Part shown: positions 1-12,100 of the stretch, piece after piece
How positions within the stretch are numbered: the stretch's first letter is position 1
Layout of the letters: each line of letters begins with the position of its first letter
Assembly: GCA_965240325.2 (NCBI GenBank)
Contig: OZ251223.1
Coordinates: forward strand, 3,782,001-3,846,000
Length of the DNA: 64,000 bases
Direction of reading: 5' to 3'
Source of the DNA: Rebecca billardiae RCC1528
Lineage: Eukaryota > Haptophyta
Position numbers and translations under genes: made by a program
The notes under the pieces: generated by a model
Databases searched by the model: none
Told to the model about the DNA's origin: nothing
The model's input: the letters and a program-made list of their open reading frames with translations, nothing else

Positions 1-24
1 TCCGACCGGCGCCGCGCGCGCCGG

Positions 25-107
25 ATGCTGAGCCTGGCGCGCGGCGCCGCGGGGAATGACGCGGGGACCGTGGCGCTCGAAGCTGCCGGGCGACGCCAGC
101 TGACCTC

Positions 108-146
<39 letters not shown>

Positions 147-3100
147 TGTCGACGATGACTGCCACACCGGTGGAGGGCAGGACCGCCGCGCGCGCCGCCG
201 CCTCGCGACCATGCCGGCGCTCGCAGGTGCACCGGCCTGGCTGCGCCGCTCGGAGGATCGGCCGGACGGGCTTGGCGGCGACGGTGAGCGCCGCCGCCTC
301 GACCATCGCCGCCGCCGGCTCAGCGGTGATGACGACGACGACGACGACGACGGTGGCTTTGACATGTGCACCGATGCGGAAGCGACGATCGCATGTGACG
401 CGTGTGACTCGCCAGCGTCGCCCCCGCCGCCTCCAAGCCCACCGCCGCCGCCACCGCCCGTGCGCCCGCCACCGTCTCCCCCCTCGCCGCCGCCGCCGCC
501 ACCATCGCCGGCGCCGCCGCCACCAAGCCCGCCACCGAGCCCGCCGCCGCCACCGCCGCCGAGCCCGCCGCCGCCCCAACCGCCGGCGCAACCGCCACCG
601 AGCTCGCCGCCACCGAGCTTGCCGCCGCCACCGCCGCCGAGCCCGCCGCCGCCCCAACCGCCGGCGCAACCGCCACCCAGCGCGCCGCCACCGAGCCCGC
701 CGCCCAGCCCTCCACCGCCGAGCCCGCCGCCGCCACCGCCGCCATCGCCGCCGCCGTCGCCGCCGCCGTCGCCGCCGCCGCCCAGCTCACCACCGCCACC
801 ACCGCCGTCGCCGCCACCCAGCCCGCCCCCAAGCCCGCCACCGCCGAGCCCGCCGCCGCCGCCGCCGCCATCGCCGCCGCCGTCGCCACCGCCGCCCAGC
901 TCGCCACCGCCGCCACCACCGTCGCCGCCGCCAAGCCCGCCCCCGTCTCCGCCACCGCCCAGCCCGCCGCCGCCACCACCGCCATCGCCGCCGCCTTCGC
1001 CACCGCCGCCCAGCTCGCCACCGCCGCCACCGCCGTCGCCTCCGCCGAGCCCGCCGCCCAGCCCGCCGCCGCCCAGCCCGCCACCGCCGCCGCCGCCATC
1101 GCCGCCGCCCTCGCCACCGCCGCCCAGCTCGCCACCGCCGCCACCGCCGTCGCCTCCGCCGAGCCCGCCGCCCAGCCCGCCGCCGCCATCCCCGCCGCCG
1201 CCACCGCCGCCGTCGCCGCCGCCGTCGCCGCCGCCACCCAGCTCGCCACCGCCGCCACCGCCGTCGCCTCCGCCGAGCCCGCCGCCCAGCCCGCCACCGC
1301 CCAGCCCGCCGCCGCCGCCGCCGCCATCGCCGCCGCCATCGCCACCGCCGCCCAGCTCGCCGCCTCCGCCACCGCCGTCGCCACCACCGAGCCCGCCGCC
1401 GAGCCCTCCACCGCCGAGCCCGCCACCGCCACCGCCGCCATCTCCGCCGCCCTCGCCGCCCCCACCCAGCTCGCCACCGCCGCCACCACCGTCGCCGCCA
1501 CCAAGCCCGCCTCCGTCTCCGCCACCGCCCAGCCCGCCGCCGCCGCCGCCGCCATCGCCGCCGCCGTCGCCACCGCCGCCCAGCTCGCCACCGCCGCCAC
1601 CGCCGTCGCCTCCGCCGAGCCCGCCGCCCAGCCCGCCACCGCCCAGCCCGCCGCCGCCGCCGCCGCCATCGCCGCCGCCATCGCCACCGCCGCCCAGCTC
1701 ACCACCGCCGCCACCGCCGTCGCCGCCTCCGAGCCCGCCTCCGTCTCCGCCACCGCCGAGCCCGCCGCCGCCACCGCCGCCATCGCCGCCGCCGTCGCCA
1801 CCACCGCCCAGCTCGCCGCCTCCGCCACCGCCGTCGCCACCACCGAGCCCGCCGCCCAGCCCTCCACCGCCGAGCCCGCCGCCGCCACCGCCGCCATCTC
1901 CGCCGCCCTCGCCGCCCCCACCCAGCTCGCCACCGCCGCCACCACCGTCGCCGCCACCAAGCCCGCCTCCGTCTCCGCCACCGCCCAGCCCGCCGCCGCC
2001 GCCGCCGCCATCGCCGCCGCCGTCGCCACCGCCGCCCAGCTCGCCACCGCCGCCACCGCCATCGCCTCCGCCGAGCCCGCCTCCGTCTCCGCCACCGCCG
2101 AGCCCGCCGCCGCCACCACCGCCATCGCCGCCGCCGTCGCCACCGCCGCCCAGCTCGCCACCGCCGCCACCGCCGTCGCCGCCTCCGAGCCCGCCTCCGT
2201 CTCCGCCACCGCCGAGCCCGCCGCCGCCACCACCGCCATCGCCGCCGCCGTCGCCACCACCGCCCAGCTCGCCGCCTCCGCCACCGCCGTCGCCTCCGCC
2301 GAGCCCGCCTCCGTCTCCGCCACCGCCGAGCCCGCCGCCGCCACCACCGCCATCGCCGCCGCCGTCGCCACCGCCTCCCAGCTCGCCGCCGCCGCCACCG
2401 CCGTCGCCTCCGCCGAGCCCGCCGCCCAGCCCTCCACCGCCGAGCCCGCCACCGCCACCGCCGCCATCTCCGCCGCCCTCGCCGCCCCCACCCAGCTCGC
2501 CACCGCCGCCACCACCGTCGCCGCCACCAAGCCCGCCTCCGTCTCCGCCACCGCCCAGCCCGCCGCCGCCGCCGCCGCCATCGCCGCCGCCATCGCCACC
2601 GCCGCCCAGCTCACCACCGCCGCCACCGCCGTCGCCGCCTCCGAGCCCGCCTCCGTCTCCGCCACCGCCGAGCCCGCCGCCGCCACCGCCGCCATCGCCG
2701 CCGCCGTCGCCACCACCGCCCAGCTCGCCGCCTCCGCCACCGCCGTCGCCACCACCGAGCCCGCCGCCCAGCCCTCCACCGCCGAGCCCGCCGCCGCCAC
2801 CGCCGCCATCTCCGCCGCCCTCGCCGCCCCCACCCAGCTCGCCACCGCCGCCACCACCGTCGCCGCCACCAAGCCCGCCTCCGTCTCCGCCACCGCCCAG
2901 CCCGCCGCCGCCGCCGCCGCCATCGCCGCCGCCGTCGCCACCGCCGCCCAGCTCGCCACCGCCGCCACCGCCGTCGCCTCCGCCGAGCCCGCCTCCGTCT
3001 CCGCCACCGCCGAGCCCGCCGCCGCCACCACCGCCATCGCCGCCGCCGTCGCCACCGCCGCCCAGCTCGCCGCCGCCGCCACCGCCGTCGCCGCCTCCGA

Positions 3101-6100
3101 GCCCGCCTCCGTCTCCGCCACCGCCGAGCCCGCCGCCGCCACCACCGCCATCGCCGCCGCCGTCGCCACCACCGCCCAGCTCGCCGCCTCCGCCACCGCC
3201 GTCGCCTCCGCCGAGCCCGCCTCCGTCTCCGCCACCGCCGAGCCCGCCGCCGCCACCACCGCCATCGCCGCCGCCGTCGCCACCGCCTCCCAGCTCGCCG
3301 CCGCCGCCACCGCCGTCGCCTCCGCCGAGCCCGCCGCCCAGCCCTCCACCGCCGAGCCCGCCACCGCCACCGCCGCCATCTCCCCCGCCCTCGCCGCCCC
3401 CACCCAGCTCGCCACCGCCGCCACCACCGTCGCCGCCACCAAGCCCGCCTCCGTCTCCGCCACCGCCCAGCCCGCCGCCGCCGCCGCCGCCATCGCCGCC
3501 GCCGTCGCCACCGCCGCCCAGCTCACCACCGCCGCCACCGCCGTCGCCGCCACCGAGCCCGCCTCCGTCTCCGCCACCGCCCAGCCCGCCGCCGCCACCA
3601 CCGCCATCGCCGCCGCCGTCGCCACCGCCACCCAGCTCGCCACCGCCGCCACCGCCGTCGCCACCGCCGAGCCCGCCTCCGTCTCCGCCACCGCCGAGCC
3701 CGCCGCCGCCACCACCGCCATCGCCGCCGCCGTCGCCACCGCCGCCCAGCTCACCACCGCCGCCACCGCCGTCGCCTCCGCCGAGCCCGCCGCCCAGCCC
3801 GCCGCCGCCATTCCCGCCGCCGCCGCCGCCGCCATCGCCGCCACCGTCGCCACCACCGCCCAGCTCACCACCGCCGCCACCGCCGTCGCCTCCGCCGAGC
3901 CCGCCGCCAAGCCCACCACCGCCGAGCCCGCCGCCGCCGCCGCCGCCATCGCCGCCGCCATCGCCACCGCCGCCCAGCTCGCCGCCTCCGCCACCGCCGT
4001 CGCCACCACCGAGCCCGCCGCCCAGCCCTCCACCGCCGAGCCCGCCACCGCCACCGCCGCCATCGCCGCCGCCCTCGCCGCCCCCACCCAGCTCGCCACC
4101 GCCGCCACCACCGTCGCCGCCACCAAGCCCGCCTCCGTCTCCGCCACCGCCCAGCCCGCCGCCGCCGCCGCCGCCATCGCCGCCGCCGTCGCCACCGCCG
4201 CCCAGCTCACCACCGCCGCCACCGCCGTCGCCTCCGCCGAGCCCGCCGCCGAGCCCGCCTCCGCCGAGCCCGCCACCGCCACCACCGCCATCGCCGCCGC
4301 CGTCGCCGCCCCCACCCAGCTCGCCACCGCCGCCACCGCCGTCGCCACCGCCGAGCCCGCCTCCGTCTCCGCCACCGCCCAGCCCGCCTCCGCCGCCGCC
4401 GCCATCGCCGCCGCCGTCGCCACCGCCGCCCAGCTCACCACCGCCGCCACCGCCGTCGCCTCCGCCGAGCCCGCCGCCGAGCCCGCCTCCGCCGAGCCCG
4501 CCACCGCCACCACCGCCATCGCCGCCGCCGTCGCCACCGCCACCCAGCTCGCCACCGCCGCCACCGCCGTCGCCACCGCCGAGCCCGCCTCCGTCTCCGC
4601 CACCGCCCAGCCCGCCTCCGCCGCCGCCGCCATCGCCGCCGCCGTCGCCGCCGCCGCCCAGCTCGCCGCCGCCGCCACCGCCGTCGCCTCCGCCGAGCCC
4701 GCCGCCGTCTCCGCCACCGCCGAGCCCGCCGCCACCGCCGCCGCCGTCGCCACCGCCATCTCCACCGCCGAGTCCGCCACCACCGAGCCCTCCTCCGCCG
4801 CCTCCACCGTCACCGCCGCCTTCTCCCCCTCCAAGCCCGCCACCACCGAGCCCGCCGCCGCCACCGCCGCCGTCGCCGCCGCCGTCGCCACCGCCGCCCA
4901 GCTCGCCACCGCCGCCACCGCCGTCGCCTCCGCCGAGCCCGCCGCCCAGCCCACCGCCACCATCCCCGCCGCCGCCCCCGCCGCCATCGCCGCCGCCGTC
5001 GCCGCCGCCGCCCAGCTCGCCACCACCGCCACCACCATCGCCGCCGCCGAGCCCGCCGCCGTCTCCGCCACCGCCATCTCCGCCGCCGCCACCGCCGCCA
5101 TCGCCGCCGCCGTCGCCACCACCGCCCAGCTCGCCACCACCGCCACCACCATCGCCGCCGCCCAGCCCGCCGCCGTCTCCGCCACCGCCATCTCCGCCGC
5201 CGCCACCGCCGCCATCGCCGCCGCCGTCGCCACCACCGCCCAGCTCGCCGCCTCCGCCACCGCCATCGCCGCCGCCGAGCCCGCCTCCGTCCCCGCCACC
5301 GCCGAGCCCGCCGCCCCCTCCGCCGCCATCGCCGCCGCCGTCGCCACCACCGCCCAGCTCGCCGCCGCCGCCACCGCCGTCGCCGCCGCCGAGCCCTCCG
5401 CCCAGCCCGCCGCCGCCATCCCCGCCGCCGCCGCCGCCGCCATCCCCGCCGCCGTCGCCACCACCGCCCAGCTCGCCGCCGCCGCCACCGCCGTCGCCGC
5501 CGCCGAGCCCTCCGCCCAGCCCGCCGCCGCCATCCCCGCCGCCGCCGCCGCCGCCATCGCCGCCGCCGTCGCCGCCGCCGCCCAGCTCGCCACCACCGCC
5601 ACCGCCGTCGCCGCCGCCGAGCCCTCCGCCCAGCCCGCCGCCGCCATCCCCGCCGCCGCCGCCGCCGCCATCGCCTCCGCCGTCGCCACCGCCACCCAGC
5701 TCGCCACCGCCGCCACCGCCGTCGCCACCGCCGAGCCCGCCTCCGTCTCCGCCACCGCCCAGCCCGCCTCCGCCGCCGCCGCCATCGCCGCCGCCGTCGC
5801 CGCCGCCGCCCAGCTCGCCGCCGCCGCCACCGCCGTCGCCTCCGCCGAGCCCGCCGCCGTCTCCGCCACCGCCGAGCCCGCCGCCACCGCCGCCGCCGTC
5901 GCCACCGCCATCTCCACCGCCGAGTCCGCCACCACCGAGCCCTCCTCCGCCGCCTCCACCGTCACCGCCGCCTTCTCCCCCTCCAAGCCCGCCACCACCG
6001 AGCCCGCCGCCGCCACCGCCGCCGTCGCCGCCGCCGTCGCCACCGCCGCCCAGCTCGCCACCGCCGCCACCGCCGTCGCCTCCGCCGAGCCCGCCGCCCA

Positions 6101-9100
6101 GCCCACCGCCACCATCCCCGCCGCCGCCCCCGCCGCCATCGCCGCCGCCGTCGCCGCCGCCGCCCAGCTCGCCACCACCGCCACCACCATCGCCGCCGCC
6201 GAGCCCGCCGCCGTCTCCGCCACCGCCATCTCCGCCGCCGCCACCGCCGCCATCGCCGCCGCCGTCGCCACCACCGCCCAGCTCGCCACCACCGCCACCA
6301 CCATCGCCGCCGCCCAGCCCGCCGCCGTCTCCGCCACCGCCATCTCCGCCGCCGCCACCGCCGCCATCGCCGCCGCCGTCGCCACCACCGCCCAGCTCGC
6401 CGCCTCCGCCACCGCCATCGCCGCCGCCGAGCCCGCCTCCGTCCCCGCCACCGCCGAGCCCGCCGCCCCCTCCGCCGCCGTCGCCGCCGCCGTCGCCACC
6501 GCCGCCCAGCTCGCCACCGCCGCCACCGCCGTCGCCTCCGCCGAGCCCGCCGCCCAGCCCACCGCCACCATCCCCGCCGCCGCCCCCGCCGCCATCGCCG
6601 CCGCCGTCGCCGCCGCCGCCCAGCTCGCCACCACCGCCACCACCATCGCCGCCGCCGAGCCCGCCGCCGTCTCCGCCACCGCCATCTCCGCCGCCGCCAC
6701 CGCCGCCATCGCCGCCGCCGTCGCCACCACCGCCCAGCTCGCCACCACCGCCACCACCATCGCCGCCGCCCAGCCCGCCGCCGTCTCCGCCACCGCCATC
6801 TCCGCCGCCGCCACCGCCGCCATCGCCGCCGCCGTCGCCACCACCGCCCAGCTCGCCGCCTCCGCCACCGCCATCGCCGCCGCCGAGCCCGCCTCCGTCC
6901 CCGCCACCGCCGAGCCCGCCGCCCCCTCCGCCGCCATCGCCGCCGCCGTCGCCACCACCGCCCAGCTCGCCGCCGCCGCCACCGCCGTCGCCGCCGCCGA
7001 GCCCTCCGCCCAGCCCGCCGCCGCCATCCCCGCCGCCGCCGCCGCCGCCATCCCCGCCGCCGTCGCCACCACCGCCCAGCTCGCCGCCGCCGCCACCGCC
7101 GTCGCCGCCGCCGAGCCCTCCGCCCAGCCCGCCGCCGCCATCCCCGCCGCCGCCACCGCCGCCATCGCCGCCGCCGTCGCCGCCGCCGCCCAGCTCGCCA
7201 CCACCGCCACCGCCGTCGCCGCCGCCGAGCCCGCCGCCGAGCCCGCCACCGCCATCCCCGCCGCCGCCGCCGCCGCCATCGCCTCCGCCGTCGCCACCAC
7301 CGCCCAGCTCGCCACCGCCGCCACCACCGTCGCCACCGCCGAGCCCGCCGCCGAGCCCGCCACCGCCGAGCCCGCCGCCGCCACCGCCGCCATCGCCGCC
7401 GCCGTCGCCGCCGCCGCCCAGCTCGCCACCGCCGCCACCACCATCGCCGCCGCCGAGCCCGCCGCCGAGCCCGCCGCCGCCATCTCCGCCGCCGCCACCG
7501 CCGCCATCACCGCCGCCGTCGCCGCCACCGCCCAGCTCGCCACCGCCGCCACCGCCGTCGCCGCCGCCGAGCCCGCCGCCGTCTCCGCCACCGCCGAGCC
7601 CGCCGCCCCCTCCGCCGCCATCGCCGCCGCCGTCGCCACCACCGCCCAGCTCGCCGCCTCCGCCGCCGCCGTCGCCGCCGCCGAGCCCGCCGCCGTCTCC
7701 GCCACCGCCGAGCCCGCCGCCGCCTCCGCCGCCATCGCCGCCGCCGTCGCCACCACCGCCCAGCTCGCCGCCTCCGCCACCGCCGTCGCCGCCGCCGAGC
7801 CCTCCGCCCAGCCCGCCGCCGCCATCCCCGCCGCCGCCGCCGCCGCCATCGCCGCCGCCGTCGCCACCACCGCCCAGCTCGCCGCCTCCGCCACCGCCGT
7901 CGCCGCCGCCGAGCCCTCCGCCCAGCCCGCCGCCGCCATCCCCGCCGCCGCCGCCGCCGCCATCGCCGCCGCCGTCGCCACCACCGCCCAGCTCACCACC
8001 GCCGCCACCGCCCTCGCCGCCGCCGAGTCCGCCGCCCAGCCCGCCGCCGCCATCTCCGCCGCCGCCACCGCCGCCATCGCCGCCGCCGTCGCCACCACCG
8101 CCCAGCTCACCACCGCCGCCACCGCCGTCGCCGACGCCGAGCCCGCCGCCGTCTCCGCCACCGCCGAGCCCGCCGCCGCCTCCGCCGCCATCGCCGCCGC
8201 CGTCGCCACCACCGCCCAGCTCGCCGCCTCCGCCACCGCCGTCGCCGCCGCCGAGCCCTCCGCCCAGCCCGCCGCCGCCATCCCCGCCGCCGCCCCCGCC
8301 GCCATCGCCGCCGCCGTCGCCACCACCGCCCAGCTCGCCGCCTCCGCCACCGCCATCGCCGCCGCCGAGCCCGCCGCCGTCTCCGCCACCGCCATCTCCG
8401 CCGCCGCCACCGCCGCCATCGCCGCCGCCGTCGCCACCACCGCCCAGCTCGCCGCCTCCGCCACCGCCATCGCCGCCGCCGAGCCCGCCTCCGTCCCCGC
8501 CACCGCCGAGCCCGCCGCCCCCTCCGCCGCCATCGCCGCCGCCGTCGCCACCACCGCCCAGCTCGCCGCCTCCGCCACCGCCGTCGCCGCCGCCGAGCCC
8601 TCCGCCCAGCCCGCCGCCGCCATCCCCGCCGCCGCCGCCGCCGCCATCGCCGCCGCCGTCGCCACCACCGCCCAGCTCGCCGCCTCCGCCACCGCCATCG
8701 CCGCCGCCGAGCCCGCCGCCGTCTCCGCCACCGCCATCTCCGCCGCCGCCCCCGCCGCCATCGCCGCCGCCGTCGCCACCACCGCCCGGCTCGCCGCCTC
8801 CGCCACCGCCATCGCCGCCGCCGAGCCCGCCTCCGTCCCCGCCACCGCCGAGCCCGCCGCCCCCTCCGCCGCCATCGCCGCCGCCGTCGCCACCACCGCC
8901 CAGCTCGCCGCCGCCGCCACCGCCGTCGCCGCCGCCGAGCCCTCCGCCCAGCCCTCCGCCGCCATCCCCGCCGCCGCCGCCGCCGCCATCGCCGCCGCCG
9001 TCGCCGCCGCCGCCCAGCTCGCCACCGCCGCCACCACCATCGCCGCCGCCGAGCCCGCCGCCGAGCCCGCCGCCGCCATCTCCGCCGCCACCACCGCCGC

Positions 9101-12100
9101 CATCGCCACCGCCGTCGCCACCACCGCCCAGCTCGCCACCGCCGCCACCGCCGTCGCCGCCGCCGAGCCCGCCGCCGAGCCCGCCACCGCCGAGCTCGCC
9201 GCCGCCTCCGCCGCCATCGCCGCCGCCATCGCCTCCGCCACCGTTGCCGCCGCCGAGCCCGCCGCCGCCGAGCCCACCACCGCCGCCGCCGCCCTCCCCA
9301 CCACCGCCGCCCCCGCAGTTTTCGAGCTGCACGCCCATCACGCACCCGCGGCTCGACTGGCTCGCTGCGACCATCCCGTTTGACGACAGCAGAAGCGGGG
9401 CTCCGTGCCCGCAGCAGAACTGCATGGCGGAGAACAACTTCATGATCTGGAACAACATCCTCTCGCACAACTGCGAGCTGCTCGCCCTCCGCCTCACCGC
9501 GCTCAACGAGTACATCCCGCACAACACGAGGAAGAACGGCAAGTTTCCGATCATCGACGGCAGCATCGACAACTCGCCGTTCGGCTCGCTCAACCAGCAG
9601 TTCTTTGACCGGAACGATCCGAGCAACGCGGATCGCGTGCGCACCAACTACGAGCTCCAGGTCGGCCGCATGGGCACCGACGCGAGCGGCGTGTTCGACG
9701 GCACCTTCACGCCCGTGTACGACGTGCCGACCATCTCGCTCACCATCTTCGACGTCGACAACCTCCGGGGGCGCGCGGGCGACCCTGTGCAGACGACCGA
9801 GATTCTGTGCTTCCCGACGGACATGCTGCGCGACGGGCCCAACCCGGCGTACCCGGGCCTCGTCAGCGAGGACACGCTGAAGCGCGTCGCCGTGCGGCCC
9901 GACGGCGTGCCGGACGAGGTGGCGTACCCCCAGATCTCCGACTGCGAAGTGGGCGAGCTGTATGTGACGTCCAAGGAGCCGGAGGACGCGCCCAACCCGG
10001 AGGACGAGCAGTACCTCCTCACGTCCGTGCAGAAGAGGACGGCCATCACCCTCGTCTGGCACAACGCCAGCGGCATCGAGCGGATCCACTTTTCGATGCA
10101 CACGCCGTGCACCAAGGTAAGCGCGCGCGCCGCCGCGCCGCCGTCGCGCGCCTGACCGACGGCCGCGTCGCGACACTCACCACACCCGCCCCCCTACCCG
10201 CGCCGCGCGCACGCTCGTCGAGCGCAGGCCAACTGCGGCACTCTCGGAGGGTGAGCGCTCGCGCGTGCCGAGGCCGCGCGCGACACCAACCCTTGCGCAA
10301 CTCACCTCTCCGCGCGCCGCTCGCTCTCGCCGCTCGCGCAGGCGCAACATCTTCTTCGCGGGGGAGAGCACGGTCACGCAGTGCCCGATTGACAGCTTCT
10401 TCAACGAGACCGAGCTCGAGTCCTTCCTCGAGCCGCCCGTCAACGAGAGCACCTACGACAAGCTGATCGAGCAGGGGAAGGAGGCATGCTCGGCCGCGGT
10501 CTGGCAGAACGTCACGGAATGGTGGGCCGTCGCGGGGCTGGTGACCAACATCTCGTTCAACGACTTCTTCCACGTGACGCAGGCGGAGTCGGGGTGGTAC
10601 GACCGCGTGGTGGAGGGCGCGTGGCAGCTGCTCGAGGTGATGCAGCAGGCCGCACGCAGCGAGAACGCCAATGGCGACGCCTGGTGGCAGCTCTCGCGCA
10701 CCGCGGTCGCGGCCGTGCTCAACGCGGCGCACCCGGGCTTCGACTACCCGCTGACCAAGTGCCAGGTGATCACGATGGTGGACAACGTGATGCGTCTGCC
10801 GTCCGAGGCGTACCAGGCGGACGTGGAGAAGGTGAACGTCGTGCTCGACGCGCTCCACACCAAGCTGCCCTGCCCGCCGCCGAGTCCGCCGCCGCCGCCG
10901 CCGCCTTCGCCGCCGCCGAGCCCGCCGCCCAGCCCGCCGCCGCCATCACCGCCGCCGCCACCGCCGCCATCGCCGCCGCCGTCGCCACCACCGCCCAGCT
11001 CGCCACCGCCGCCACCGCCGTCGCCGCCGCCGAGCCCGCCGCCGAGCCCGCCGCCGCCATCTCCGCCGCCGCCGCCGCCGCCATCGCCACCGCCGTCGCC
11101 ACCACCGCCCAGCTCGCCACCGCCGCCACCGCCGTCGCCGCCGCCGAGCCCTCCGCCCAGCCCGCCGCCGCCATCACCGCCGCCGCCCCCGCCGCCATCG
11201 CCGCCGCCGTCGCCACCACCGCCCAGCTCGCCACCGCCGCCACCGCCGTCGCCGCCGCCGAGCCCTCCGCCCAGCCCGCCGCCGCCATCACCGCCGCCGC
11301 CCCCGCCGCCATCGCCACCGCCGTCGCCACCACCGCCCAGCTCGCCACCGCCGCCACCGCCGTCGCCGCCGCCGAGCCCGCCGCCGAGCCCGCCGCCGCC
11401 ATCTCCGCCGCCGCCGCCGCCGCCATCGCCACCGCCGTCGCCACCACCGCCCAGCTCGCCACCGCCGCCACCGCCGTCGCCGCCGCCGAGCCCGCCGCCC
11501 AGCCCGCCGCCGCCATCACCGCCGCCGCCACCGCCGCCATCGCCACCGCCGTCGCCACCACCGCCCAGCTCACCACCGCCGCCACCGCCGTCGCCGCCGC
11601 CGAGCCCGCCGCCCAGCCCGCCGCCGCCATCTCCGCCGCCGCCACCGCCGCCATCGCCACCGCCGTCGCCACCACCGCCCAGCTCACCACCGCCGCCACC
11701 GCCGTCGCCGCCTCCGAGCCCGCCTCCGTCTCCGCCACCGCCGAGCCCGCCGCCGCCCCCGCCGCCATCGCCACCGCCGTCGCCACCACCGCCCAGCTCG
11801 CCACCGCCGCCACCGCCGTCGCCGCCGCCGAGCCCTCCGCCCAGCCCGCCGCCGCCATCACCGCCGCCGCCCCCGCCGCCATCGCCACCGCCGTCGCCAC
11901 CACCGCCCAGCTCGCCACCGCCGCCACCGCCGTCGCCGCCGCCGAGCCCGCCGCCGAGCCCGCCGCCGCCATCTCCGCCGCCGCCGCCGCCGCCATCGCC
12001 GCCGCCGTCGCCACCACCGCCCAGCTCGCCACCGCCGCCACCGCCGTCGCCGCCGCCAAGCCCGCCGCCGAGCCCGCCGCCGCCATCTCCGCCGCCGCCG

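Noticed and set aside
320-9304. Long Ala/Val-rich minus-strand frame over array 1, and the Arg-rich one at 8107-10176
   Set aside because: Antisense shadows of the GC-rich repeat with no domain and no start or stop context.
1-9315. Pure non-coding satellite interpretation of the arrays
   Set aside because: All periods are multiples of three, no stops occur in the Ser/Pro frame over 17 kb, and changes are mostly synonymous.
146-9445. 3,099-codon Arg/His-rich open frame on the + strand
   Set aside because: It is the Ser/Pro array read in another frame; the 114-bp unit lacks stops in several frames. Only the Ser/Pro frame continues into normal domains at both ends.
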